Origin: Mucilaginibacter sp. 44-25
Lineage (GTDB): Bacteria; Bacteroidota; Bacteroidia; Sphingobacteriales; Sphingobacteriaceae
Direction of reading: 5' to 3'
NCBI GenBank assembly: GCA_001898335.1
Contig: MKTS01000013.1
Span: 310,001 to 374,000, forward strand
DNA: 64,000 bases
Part shown: piece by piece, positions 50,590 to 59,258 of the stretch
Layout of the letters: the number at the start of each line of letters is the position of its first letter
How positions within the stretch are numbered: the stretch's first letter is position 1
The notes under the pieces: generated by a model
What the model was told of the DNA's origin: nothing
Seen by the model: the letters and a program-made list of their open reading frames with translations, nothing else
Databases searched by the model: none
Translations under genes and position numbers: made by a program

Positions 50590-51141
50590 ATGCATTTACT
50601 TAAACGTATTACTGATGAAGAGATCATCAGTAAATGTATGTCGGGCAGCATAAAGCACCAGGAACTGTTATATAAACAGTTTTATGCCTATGCTATGGGT
50701 ATAAGCATGCGATACAGCCTCAATGAGGACGACGCACTCGAAGTGGTAAATGATGCATTTATAAAGGTGTTTAACAACATAGCCAACTATAAAACCGATA
50801 AACCTTTTAAAGCCTGGCTGCGCACTATTGTAGTAAATACCGCTATTGACAGGCGCCGCCGCGAACTGAAACACCAGGGCAATACCGATATTGAGGATGC
50901 CTATAACGTTGGCAGCAGCGCCCAGGCTATTGAAACACTTAACGCCAAGGATATTTTAAAGCTGATGAAGCAATTGCCGCACATACAGCTTACTATTTTT
51001 AATATGTACGAAATTGATGGGTACAACCACGATGAGATAGGCCGGATACTTAACCTGCCGGCAAGCTCATCAAGGGTTTATTTGAGCAGGGCCAAAGAGA
51101 AGCTTAGGCTGCTGTTAACAACAGAAACACTAAAACCATGA
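50590..51141 (+). CDS. ECF-type RNA polymerase sigma factor
   Basis: The 183-aa protein has sigma region 2 (about 20-90, with DDALEVVNDAFIKVFNNI and FKAWLRTIVVNTAIDRRR) and region 4 (about 120-175, LPHIQLTIFNMYEIDGYNHDEIGRILNLP split by its helix turns). Region 3 is missing, which marks an ECF sigma factor. Its stop overlaps the start of the next gene by four bases, so the two are co-translated; the partner probably holds it inactive. Confidence 0.93.
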   Translation: MHLLKRITDEEIISKCMSGSIKHQELLYKQFYAYAMGISMRYSLNEDDALEVVNDAFIKVFNNIANYKTDKPFKAWLRTIVVNTAIDRRRRELKHQGNTDIEDAYNVGSSAQAIETLNAKDILKLMKQLPHIQLTIFNMYEIDGYNHDEIGRILNLPASSSRVYLSRAKEKLRLLLTTETLKP

Positions 51142-52523
51142 ACGAGCAGTTTGATGATAAAATAGCAAGCCGCATCAGGGAGGTGTTTGAAGATTATCAA
51201 TCGCCCCCGGCAGAGCATGGCTGGGCCGAACTCAAAAAAAGGCTACCTGCCGAAAGGCAAAAGCGTGGCATGGCATGGCTGTGGTGGTCAAGCGCCGCCG
51301 CGGTGATATTGCTTGCGCTGGGGCTGGGCATGTGGCTCAATCATCAGGAAACCGCGGTAAATAACATGGCTGTAAAACCTGCTGTTAAACAAAACCCTGC
51401 CATAACTACTGATACCGGTAATCAAATGCAGGCATCTGAAGCGCCCGTATTGGCACAACAAACACCTGCTCAGCCAATCGCCCATCAGCATAACTGGTTA
51501 AACGGCATGGGCACACCAACTACTCAACCCGGGAAAAGCCCGGTTGTTCCAACTTCTGTATCAACAGGAGAGGCTTACACACAACAGCCTGCATCTACCC
51601 CTTTAGCTGCCAAAGCTGTTAAAACAGACCCTGCTAACGGACCCGATAGTGCCAAAACCACACCTGCCATGGCAGCGCAGCAGCAAATCGCGCAAAACAG
51701 CTCTGCTGTGCAAAGCAATACCTCAGCGGCAACACAAAAAGCGACAGATAACGGCGCCAACGCGAAGGTGTCTGCCCATATGATGGATATGCTGGAGCAG
51801 GATAAGGCGGCCAGACAAGCGAAAAGTAATACCGAAACCAGCCAGGCTGATAAAAAAGTAACCTTTAGTATTTACGCGGCCACTTATTTCAATTATGCCG
51901 AAGGTAGCAGTAACCAGGTAAATGCCGGTGCCGGCGTAAGTTCTGATTTCAGGCTGAGTAAACGGTTAAAACTTTCAACTGGCGTTGCCTTGGCGCAAAA
52001 TTCGTTAAACTACAACGCCATTACATCGTTGCCGCAAACGGTATCGGCCGCGTCGTTCGTTTCCAGCGCGCCGGTGCTTAAGCAGCAAACGCTGTTCGCT
52101 ATGTCGGCCGCGGCGCCAGTGTTCAGGAATTATAATGTAAGTATGGTAGGCCTTGATGTGCCTATCAATTTAAAATATGAGTTTAATCCTGATAAGTCGG
52201 ACGCTTTCATATCAGCCGGATTAAGCTCAGGCACCTTTATTGACGAAAACTACACGTACAGGTATACCTACAGTAATGGCAGCCTTGCAGATAGTCAAGG
52301 CGCCGGTGAAGATCAAAAACAATCAGCACATAACAGTTTCAGCAATTTTTACTTTGCCCGTATGCTTAACTTCTCCTTTGGAGTAGGCTACCCGGTTGGC
52401 AAAAACAGGTTAGTAATAGAGCCATTTGTAAAATATCCGCTGGGTGGCCTCGGTGCCCAGGATATCAGGTTTGGCTCGGGTGGTGTTAACCTGAAATTTA
52501 GTTTTAAAAGCAGTAAAAAATAA
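51138..52523 (+). CDS. Anti-sigma-like membrane protein fused to an outer-membrane-barrel-like domain
   Basis: The 461-aa protein has a soluble N-terminal part (1-45, with SRIREVFEDYQSPPAEHGW), one membrane helix (about 47-65), a long Ala/Gln/Thr/Pro-rich linker (about 75-230) and a C-terminal domain (about 245-461). The C-terminal part has alternating strands like an OmpA/PorT-type beta barrel and ends in KFSFKSSKK. The N-terminus sits where an anti-sigma domain would bind the ECF factor encoded just upstream. The fusion would join cytoplasm, inner membrane and outer membrane in one chain. Confidence 0.75.
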   Translation: MNEQFDDKIASRIREVFEDYQSPPAEHGWAELKKRLPAERQKRGMAWLWWSSAAAVILLALGLGMWLNHQETAVNNMAVKPAVKQNPAITTDTGNQMQASEAPVLAQQTPAQPIAHQHNWLNGMGTPTTQPGKSPVVPTSVSTGEAYTQQPASTPLAAKAVKTDPANGPDSAKTTPAMAAQQQIAQNSSAVQSNTSAATQKATDNGANAKVSAHMMDMLEQDKAARQAKSNTETSQADKKVTFSIYAATYFNYAEGSSNQVNAGAGVSSDFRLSKRLKLSTGVALAQNSLNYNAITSLPQTVSAASFVSSAPVLKQQTLFAMSAAAPVFRNYNVSMVGLDVPINLKYEFNPDKSDAFISAGLSSGTFIDENYTYRYTYSNGSLADSQGAGEDQKQSAHNSFSNFYFARMLNFSFGVGYPVGKNRLVIEPFVKYPLGGLGAQDIRFGSGGVNLKFSFKSSKK

Positions 52524-52568
52524 GGTGGACCGAAGGTCTGACCTATTAATTGAGCCTCGAAGTTAAAT

Positions 52569-53789
52569 CTATTTAAACCTGATAGCCTTAACCGGTGTAA
52601 TGCGGGTTACCAGCATTGATGGCACGATAAGTACCAGCAAACAAACAATGAGCGTACCGGCATTGAGCAGTATCACATCCATTACTTCCAGCTTAATAGG
52701 TACAAAGCTCATGTAGTAGGATGCCTGGTTAAGCTTAAAAAAATGCGTGTAATGCTGAAACAAGCCCAGGCCCAAACCCAGCGCGTTACCCAGCAATAAC
52801 CCAAAGCCGATGAGATACGCGGCATTATACAAAAACACCTTCTGGATAAGCCAATTGCCCGCACCCATGGCCTTTAACATGCCGATCATAGAAGTACGCT
52901 CCAGTATCATAATAAGCAAGGCCGATATCATGTTTATGACCGCTACTGCGATCATCAGCACCAGCATCACCACAATGTTAACATCGAGCATGTTCAACCA
53001 CTCAAAAATGGTGGGATAATTATCTTGTAAGGTATATGATCTTAGAGTAATTGGTATACGGCTGTCTATCCCGTCGGCTGTTTGCGCCATGTCATCAAAG
53101 TTTTTAATGCGCACTTCATAGCCACCAATTTGCCCGTCGTTCCAATCGTTAAGGCGCCTTACCAGGTTCAGGTCGCCTACAACAAACGTTTTATCCACTT
53201 CCTCTACGCCAACATCAAAAATCCCGGTGATCTTTAATTTTCGCTTACGGATGGGCTCCTGTACAAAATACATCCACAGGTCGTCGCCCGCTTTTAGCTT
53301 AAGGCGATTAGCCGTAACCTGCGATATCATGATCTGCCGCATCGCTTCTGCCGAATCGCGAAAATCAATGACCTTACCCTGCACCAGCGCCGACTGTAAA
53401 AAGCTCCAGTTGTAATTCTTGTCGACCCCTTTTAATATTACCCCCTCAATTTCGCTATTGGCTTTAATGATACCCGGTTTGGTGGCATAAGGGTGTACAT
53501 CTGTAACGCCGCCGGTAGCTTTAATACCTTTTACATATTGCGCACTATCAATAAATGCCGAGCGCTCGTAAGAAACATTGTTATCCGTTTTAACTACCTG
53601 TATATCGCCGGCGAAACCTCTTACCTTTTCACGTATCTCCTGTTTAAATCCCCTTATCACCGCTACAGAAAGTATCATTACGCCGAGCCCCAGCATAATG
53701 CCCGCTATGGCAATGCGCACAATAAGTTTGGAAAAAGTGCGCTTACTTTTAAACGTGATACGACTTGATATAAAACCGGCGAAATTCAA
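52569..53789 (-). CDS. LolC/LolE-like ABC permease (FtsX family)
   Basis: The 406-aa protein has the MacB/LolC layout: one N-terminal membrane helix (about 23-45), a large periplasmic domain, and three C-terminal helices (about 270-400). The last block (LNAGTLIVCLLVLIVPS followed by ITPVKAIRFK) is the FtsX signature. It probably moves lipoproteins out of the inner membrane with a LolD-type ATPase coded elsewhere. The start is a TTG at 53789: the frame has no upstream ATG, and the conserved N-terminus begins there. Confidence 0.88.
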   Translation of the reverse strand: MNFAGFISSRITFKSKRTFSKLIVRIAIAGIMLGLGVMILSVAVIRGFKQEIREKVRGFAGDIQVVKTDNNVSYERSAFIDSAQYVKGIKATGGVTDVHPYATKPGIIKANSEIEGVILKGVDKNYNWSFLQSALVQGKVIDFRDSAEAMRQIMISQVTANRLKLKAGDDLWMYFVQEPIRKRKLKITGIFDVGVEEVDKTFVVGDLNLVRRLNDWNDGQIGGYEVRIKNFDDMAQTADGIDSRIPITLRSYTLQDNYPTIFEWLNMLDVNIVVMLVLMIAVAVINMISALLIMILERTSMIGMLKAMGAGNWLIQKVFLYNAAYLIGFGLLLGNALGLGLGLFQHYTHFFKLNQASYYMSFVPIKLEVMDVILLNAGTLIVCLLVLIVPSMLVTRITPVKAIRFK

Positions 53790-53873
53790 TACAGAAATGT
53801 TTTTTTACCTTCGCAAAGATGCGTTTTTACCCTTAAACATAGTGCCACAAAATTTGCTAAATTACCGCCACCT

Positions 53874-55121
53874 ATGAAAAGTATACAACCATACACCCTA
53901 TTGTTAGCCATTAGCCTGCTGTTATACAGTTGCGACGATTTTGCACAGGCCAATAAAAGAAACACTGCCAACGGTAAAAACCCGGCAACCACGCAAAAAA
54001 CCGCTTCGCGGATTACCCCCGCTGCTGACCGTACCGAACTATACCTGCCCTACCTTAAGGGCCGCAAAGTGGGGATGCTTATTAACCAGACATCCATTAT
54101 TGGCGACAGTAAAAAACCGCTTATTGATAGTTTGATCAAACTGGGCGTAGATGTTAAAAAGATCTATGGCCCCGAACATGGTTTCAGGGGAAATGCCAGC
54201 AATGGCGCTACAGTTGGTAACTCCCGCGACGCGTTAACCGGCCTGCCTGCTATTTCCCTTTACGGCAAACATTATAAACCTACTAAAGAAGACCTGAGCG
54301 GCATCGATCTCATGATCTTCGACGTGCAGGATGTGGGCACTCGGTTTTACACTTATATCTCAACCCTGCATTATTTAATGGAGGCATGCGCCGAAAATGA
54401 TATAGAACTGATGGTACTTGACCGCCCCAACCCGAACGGGATGTATGTTGACGGGCCCATATTAGATACCACCCGTTTCCGCTCTTTTGTGGGCATGCAC
54501 CCTATACCCGTTTTGCACGGCATGACCATTGCCGAATACGCTCAAATGATCAACGGCGAAGGATGGTTAAAAAACAAGGTGAAGTGTAAACTAAAAATTG
54601 TGAAAGTGGCTAACTATAACCGCGATATGGATTATGTGCTGCCGGTTAACCCTTCACCTAACCTTAATACGCAGCAGTCTATAGAGCTTTACCCGCATAT
54701 CTGCTTTTTTGAGGGTACAAAACTTAGCCTGGGCCGAGGAACTATGTTTCCTTTCCAGATAGTAGGCAGCCCGCTACTGAAAGGAAAATACACTTTTTCG
54801 TTTAAACCGGTAAGTATGCCGGGAATGAGCGAAAATCCACCCTTGAAAGATACCGTTTGTTATGGTATCGACCTTAAAAATTACAATATGCAAACCATCC
54901 GCAAAAGCGGAAAACTTAACTTGGCATGGTTAATAGACATGTACAGGATATATCCTGATAAGGCGCATTTTTTTATAGGTTATTTTAACAAACTGGCCGG
55001 TACTGATGTATTGCAGAAACAAATTATTGCCGGAACAAGCGAGGCGGAGATACACAAGAGCTGGGAGCCGGGTTTAGAAAAATTCAGGGCTATGCGCGCT
55101 AAATATTTATTGTACAACTAA
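53874..55121 (+). CDS. namZ: DUF1343 lipoprotein, NamZ-like exo-beta-N-acetylmuramidase
   Basis: The 415-aa lipoprotein has a lipobox ending at C20 (LLLYSC) and a full DUF1343 domain: GRKVGMLINQTSII, KIYGPEHGFRGNASNGA, LMIFDVQDVGTRFYTYISTL, LDRPNPNGMYVDGP and SLGRGTMFPFQIVGSP. Characterised members (NamZ) remove terminal MurNAc from peptidoglycan fragments, so it likely works in cell-wall recycling, along with the amidase at 47047-47835. It is followed by fmt on the same strand. Confidence 0.92.
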   Translation: MKSIQPYTLLLAISLLLYSCDDFAQANKRNTANGKNPATTQKTASRITPAADRTELYLPYLKGRKVGMLINQTSIIGDSKKPLIDSLIKLGVDVKKIYGPEHGFRGNASNGATVGNSRDALTGLPAISLYGKHYKPTKEDLSGIDLMIFDVQDVGTRFYTYISTLHYLMEACAENDIELMVLDRPNPNGMYVDGPILDTTRFRSFVGMHPIPVLHGMTIAEYAQMINGEGWLKNKVKCKLKIVKVANYNRDMDYVLPVNPSPNLNTQQSIELYPHICFFEGTKLSLGRGTMFPFQIVGSPLLKGKYTFSFKPVSMPGMSENPPLKDTVCYGIDLKNYNMQTIRKSGKLNLAWLIDMYRIYPDKAHFFIGYFNKLAGTDVLQKQIIAGTSEAEIHKSWEPGLEKFRAMRAKYLLYN

Positions 55122-55150
55122 CCTGTGTTTAATATTAAGCTTTTTATACA

Positions 55151-56068
55151 ATGAGAATAGTTTTTATGGGCACGCCTGCCTTTGCCGTAGCCTCATTAGA
55201 CGCACTGATAACTGCCGGGTGTGATATTGTTGGCGTGGTAACCGCGCCTGATAAACCGGCTGGCCGTGGAAAAAAGTTGAGCGAATCGGCAGTGAAGCAA
55301 TATGCCGTAGCCAACGGCCTTAAATTGCTGCAGCCCGTAAAATTGAAAGACCCTGAATTTATTGCCAGCCTGAAAGCTTTAAAGGCCGACCTGCAAGTGG
55401 TTGTAGCTTTCCGCATGCTGCCCGAAGTAGTTTGGAATATGCCGCCTAAAGGTACAATTAACTTACATGCTTCGCTATTGCCGCAATACCGCGGTGCGGC
55501 ACCTATCAACTGGGCCATTATCAACGGCGAAAAAGAAACAGGCGTTACCACTTTTTTCCTGAAACATGAAATTGATACCGGGGATATCCTGTTTACTGAA
55601 AAGGTTACCCTTACCGGTACCGAAACAGCGGGTGAGCTGCATGACCGCCTCATGCAGAAGGGCGCCGGCTTACTGGTAAAAACCGTAAAAGGAGTTGAGG
55701 GTGGCAAATACAACGAGCATCCGCAGGAACAACTGGCCGAAGGTGTAGAACTTAAACACGCTCCCAAGATATTTAAGGAGGATTGCCTGATAGATTTTAA
55801 CCAACCGGTTGAGCAGGTATATAACCTCATACGTGGACTTAGCCCCTCACCCGCGGCATTTACCATGCTTAATGATAAGGTGCTTAAGATATATAATGCC
55901 ACTTATGAACCCGGAGAAACCGGCATATCGGCAGGGGGCTTTGTTACCAACCATAAAACACACCTGAAATTTGCCGCACGCGACGGCTTTATCTGCATTA
56001 CCGACCTGCAACTGGAAGGTAAAAAACGTATGGGTATAGAGGAATTTTTGCGTGGAGTGAGGCTTTAG
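55151..56068 (+). CDS. fmt: Methionyl-tRNA formyltransferase
   Basis: The 305-aa enzyme formylates initiator Met-tRNA in the cytoplasm. It has the N-terminal catalytic domain with NLHASLLPQYRGAAPINWAI and KHEIDTGDIL, plus the C-terminal OB domain for tRNA binding. The catalytic Asn-His-Asp set is visible (NLHAS and DTGD). It follows the namZ gene by 29 bases and ends at a strong bidirectional hairpin. Confidence 0.95.
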   Translation: MRIVFMGTPAFAVASLDALITAGCDIVGVVTAPDKPAGRGKKLSESAVKQYAVANGLKLLQPVKLKDPEFIASLKALKADLQVVVAFRMLPEVVWNMPPKGTINLHASLLPQYRGAAPINWAIINGEKETGVTTFFLKHEIDTGDILFTEKVTLTGTETAGELHDRLMQKGAGLLVKTVKGVEGGKYNEHPQEQLAEGVELKHAPKIFKEDCLIDFNQPVEQVYNLIRGLSPSPAAFTMLNDKVLKIYNATYEPGETGISAGGFVTNHKTHLKFAARDGFICITDLQLEGKKRMGIEEFLRGVRL

Positions 56069-56095
56069 TGCAACGCCAGGAATACAATAACTATT

Positions 56096-56136
56096 AAACT
56101 ATAAAGGCTGCTTTTAACGGGCAGCCTTTATAGTTT
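56096..56136. terminator. Bidirectional terminator
   Basis: Perfect 16-bp arms (56096-56111 and 56121-56136) surround a 9-base loop. It ends fmt and overlaps the stop codon of the convergent gene. Confidence 0.88.
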
Positions 56137-56578
56137 AATCCATCACATACTCAAAGCGATTGTTATCGTGGTTGCGCTCGCGGCGCAATTTGTTCTCTTT
56201 AGATAATTTGAGCAGTATGCCCGAAAGTTCGGATGTTTTAAAATCCGAATTGAATTTTTCCCTGCAATAGTCGGCTATGGCCGAAATAGTATGCGGTGTT
56301 TTGAAAAAGTCGCTGCTAAGTAATTGATTCAGCACTTTGGTAGCACCCGGTTTTTTACGTCCGGCATCCCGGCTTTCGCTGGCCTGGGTGTCGACCTCGA
56401 TCTTACCGGCACGTTTATTCACGTTTTCTTTTGCTTCCGGTTCCGATTTTTCCGAATCTATGATCTCATCAAGAAGCCGCTCCACTACCTTCACCTGTAC
56501 CGCCTCAGACTGGAAAGCGTTCACTACTTCCGCAAGCTCTGTTAATTGCTTCTTTAATTTTTCAATATGCCTGTTCAT
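56135..56578 (-). CDS. Coiled-coil protein with winged-helix-like C-terminus, unknown function
   Basis: The 147-aa protein begins with a helical coiled coil (about 2-45), has a basic and acidic linker (about 46-85), and ends with a compact helical part containing TISAIADYCREKFNSDFKTSELSGILLKLS and RRERNHDNNRFEYV, which looks like a winged helix. No family is recognised. It is a single gene. A role in DNA binding is possible but unproven. Confidence 0.6.
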   Translation of the reverse strand: MNRHIEKLKKQLTELAEVVNAFQSEAVQVKVVERLLDEIIDSEKSEPEAKENVNKRAGKIEVDTQASESRDAGRKKPGATKVLNQLLSSDFFKTPHTISAIADYCREKFNSDFKTSELSGILLKLSKENKLRRERNHDNNRFEYVMD

Positions 56579-56702
56579 CTCGTATAATGTGCTTCTGTTC
56601 AGTCTTTACCTATATACGCTGCTAAAGCTTAATTAATAACAGTTATTATTAAATATATTACTATAACGATATTACACGATTATAGTACTTAATAAACTAA
56701 AA

Positions 56703-56732
56703 AAGCGCCTTTTTGATTAAAAAAAGGCGCTT
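56703..56732 (-). terminator. Terminator of the lysine 6-transaminase gene
   Basis: Arms 56703-56714 and 56721-56732 pair, and the minus strand then runs into a T-rich tract. It lies 23 bases after the stop codon at 56755. Confidence 0.8.
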
Positions 56733-56754
56733 GTAGCAATATTATTACAGAAAA

Positions 56755-58086
56755 TTATAATTGCGGCAATATCGCTTCCATTACATCCAACCCTTCATCA
56801 ATATGGGCCTTTTCAATTACCAGCGCAGGCCTGAAACGGATAGTACGTTCGCCGCAGCCCAAAAACATAATGTTATGTTGCAGGCCCATATCCATAAAGG
56901 TATTACGGGTTTGCGTATCAGGGAAATCAAAGGCGGTTAACAAGCCCTTACCCCGCACATTGCTCACGATATTGTTTTTGGCTGCGATGGCTTTTAAACG
57001 GTTTTGCAGATGCTCGCCCGTTTCGGCCGCCTGTTGGCAAAGGTTATCTTCTTCCATGATCTCCATGATCTTTGATGACCGTACCATATCCACCAGGCTG
57101 CCACCCCAGGTAGAGTTAATGCGCGATGAAACATTAAATACGTTATGCTCGATCTCGTCAATACGTTTGCCAGCCAACACACCGCAAACCTGCATTTTTT
57201 TACCAAAAGCGATCATGTCCGGGCGGGCTTTTTCGCCAAAATGCTGGTGCAGCCAGAATTTACCGCTCAGGCCTACACCGGTTTGCACCTCATCGTAAAT
57301 CAGCATGGCCTCGTTCTCATCGGCCAGTACGCGTAACTGCTCCAAAAACTCCTGGCGCACGTGCTTATCGCCGCCTTCAGAAAGTACCGGCTCAATAATA
57401 ATGGCGCATATATCATCCTTATTGTCGGCAAAAGCCTGTTTTATTTGCGCTACAGAACGGTTTTCTATTTCGATAAGATCCTGCAGCTTATCATCCGTAA
57501 GCGGGAAATGTATTTCGGGTAATGATACGCGCGGCCAGTCAAACTTGGCAAACCATTTGGTTTTAACAGGCTGTGTATTAGTTAAACTAAGCGTGTAACC
57601 CGAGCGGCCATGAAAAGCATGCTCAAAATGCAGCACTTTATGCCCTTTCTCGGTAGTGTAACCTTTGGCAAAGTTCTTTTGTACCTTCCAGTCCATAGCA
57701 GCCTTTAACGCGTTCTCTATGGCCAGCGAACCGCCAGAGATAAAAAACGCGTGCGGCAGGTAATCAGGTATACCTACCCGGCTAAAGGTATCTACAAACT
57801 GGGCGTATTGCTCGGTATAAATATCCGAGTTGGATGGGTTGGTTAAAGCCGCAAGCATCAGGTTTTTTTTAAACCCCTCATCGTTTAACATTTTAGGGTG
57901 GTTATAACCCAATGGTACCGATGCGAAACAAGTAAAAAAATCAAGCAGGGTACGGTTGTTCTTGGCATCGTAAATGTGTACCCCCCGGCTCTTTTCCATA
58001 TCAAAGGTTAGGTCAAATCCATCGGCTAAAATATGCCTGCTCAGTGTATCATGAACAGTTTGCGGAGTTACATTTAATTGGTACAT
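56755..58086 (-). CDS. lat: L-lysine 6-transaminase
   Basis: The 443-aa class III aminotransferase transfers the side-chain amino group of lysine to 2-oxoglutarate. The LAT-like start GVHIYDAKNNRTLLDFFTCFASVPLGYNHPKM is present. AFHGRSGYTLSLTNT binds PLP, IYDEVQTGVGLSGKFW has the cofactor Asp, and the Schiff-base Lys is in IAFGKKMQ. The gene is alone with its own promoter and terminator. It may serve lysine breakdown. Confidence 0.9.
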   Translation of the reverse strand: MYQLNVTPQTVHDTLSRHILADGFDLTFDMEKSRGVHIYDAKNNRTLLDFFTCFASVPLGYNHPKMLNDEGFKKNLMLAALTNPSNSDIYTEQYAQFVDTFSRVGIPDYLPHAFFISGGSLAIENALKAAMDWKVQKNFAKGYTTEKGHKVLHFEHAFHGRSGYTLSLTNTQPVKTKWFAKFDWPRVSLPEIHFPLTDDKLQDLIEIENRSVAQIKQAFADNKDDICAIIIEPVLSEGGDKHVRQEFLEQLRVLADENEAMLIYDEVQTGVGLSGKFWLHQHFGEKARPDMIAFGKKMQVCGVLAGKRIDEIEHNVFNVSSRINSTWGGSLVDMVRSSKIMEIMEEDNLCQQAAETGEHLQNRLKAIAAKNNIVSNVRGKGLLTAFDFPDTQTRNTFMDMGLQHNIMFLGCGERTIRFRPALVIEKAHIDEGLDVMEAILPQL

Positions 58087-58106
58087 AAAGGTATATCTGG
58101 TTTAAG

Positions 58107-58114
58107 CAAATATA
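58107..58114 (-). promoter_or_regulatory. -7 promoter box of lat
   Basis: On the minus strand TATATTTG matches TAnnTTTG and ends 20 bases before the ATG at 58086. Confidence 0.5.
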
Positions 58115-58121
58115 GCCAAAA

Positions 58122-58163
58122 GCCCTCAAAAACGGTAATTTTGCCGTTTTTGAACCAAAGGGC
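58122..58163. promoter_or_regulatory. Hairpin next to the lat promoter
   Basis: Ten-base arms (58126-58135 and 58144-58153) are extended by GCCCT (58122-58126) with AGGGC (58159-58163). It lies seven bases upstream of the lat -7 box, so it could be a regulatory site. It could also end the upstream deaminase-like gene, whose stop is at 58277, though that is far away. Confidence 0.5.
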
Positions 58164-58276
58164 CAAAAAGTCACTTTAAATTAACTAAACCTATTTTTTG
58201 TACCGAACGCTTAAACAGTATGAGATTTTTTTTTGAAAAAAACTTAAAAATGCGGCTGGTTATTGAAGCATCCGGG

Positions 58277-59167
58277 TCACTTAAACTTATTCTGCATATC
58301 CAGTAAACCCCACATGCCGCCGGTGTGTATGGCCAGTATCTTGCTGCCTGGCGCAAAGTGATCTTTAGCCGCAAGGTCATGCAACGCGTAAAGCATTTTC
58401 CCGGTGTATACAGGGTCAATCAGTACACCGGTATTGCTCACAAAATCTTTGATAAAAGCAATAAGGCCCGGAGTGGTTTTGGCATATCCGCCAAAGTGGT
58501 AATCGGTATGTAAATGGTAGGGCGAAGGTCTGCTTAGCATCCCATCAATATCGGCACGTAAAAAATCGCCGTTCTTTAGCACGGGTATGCCGTTAAAAAC
58601 GGTTTGCAATCCTTTCGAGGAAACACCTTTAATAATCCCGGCGGCTGTAGTCCCTGTTCCACAGGCACAAAATATGTGATCATAGCTTTCCGGCAGTTCA
58701 TCAACCAGTTCGGCAACGCCCTTTATCCCTTCTGCAGATGCGCCACCCTCATCAATAAAAAACGCCTGTTCATCATTACCAAAATTTTCGGCAAAAAGCG
58801 CTGGCTTATCGCGATAGCTTTCCCTATCCACAAACAACAATTGCATGCCGTGTAGCCTGCATATAAAAAGCATCTGGTTATCAACAGGCTCGCCACGCAC
58901 CAAACCGGTAGCTTTAAAACCAAATTTTGCCGCCGCTGCCGCTGTAGCCATCAAGTGGTTGGAGTATGCCCCACCGAAGGTTACCAGGTGCGTTTTTCGA
59001 TCGTTTGCAGCCCGCTGTAACACATACTTTAACTTACGCCATTTATTGCCGGAGATCACCGGGTGTATGAGGTCGTCGCGCTTAATAGATACTGTTAAGC
59101 CCTTATCATCAAATATCTTGCTACGGATAGGTTGTACGGGGCTAAAAATATCTAAATGCAGATCCAT
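58277..59167 (-). CDS. ACC deaminase / D-cysteine desulfhydrase-family PLP enzyme
   Basis: The 296-aa PLP enzyme has the Schiff-base Lys in SGNKWRKLKY, the GGAYSNHLMATAAAA phosphate loop and ACGTGTTAAGIIKG. It belongs to the fold-type II group of 1-aminocyclopropane-1-carboxylate deaminases and D-cysteine desulfhydrases. The choice between the two needs residues not judged here; D-cysteine desulfhydrase activity is common in such proteins. It lies upstream of lat on the same strand but 190 bases away. Confidence 0.88.
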   Translation of the reverse strand: MDLHLDIFSPVQPIRSKIFDDKGLTVSIKRDDLIHPVISGNKWRKLKYVLQRAANDRKTHLVTFGGAYSNHLMATAAAAAKFGFKATGLVRGEPVDNQMLFICRLHGMQLLFVDRESYRDKPALFAENFGNDEQAFFIDEGGASAEGIKGVAELVDELPESYDHIFCACGTGTTAAGIIKGVSSKGLQTVFNGIPVLKNGDFLRADIDGMLSRPSPYHLHTDYHFGGYAKTTPGLIAFIKDFVSNTGVLIDPVYTGKMLYALHDLAAKDHFAPGSKILAIHTGGMWGLLDMQNKFK

Positions 59168-59246
59168 GATTGAAGTGGCTTACCTTGCAGAAATGATAAT
59201 AAGATGCCGTTTCAAAAATATCATTATCACATCACACTATAAACAT

Positions 59247-59254
59247 TAATTTTG
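59247..59254 (+). promoter_or_regulatory. -7 promoter box of the RluD-like gene
   Basis: TAATTTTG matches TAnnTTTG and ends four bases before the ATG at 59259, which predicts a leaderless transcript. Confidence 0.5.
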
Positions 59255-59258
59255 CCGG

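Noticed and set aside
55144..55902. Long open frame on the minus strand inside fmt (252 aa)
   Set aside because: It is Ser/Cys-rich without domain motifs and fully overlaps the clear fmt gene on the other strand.
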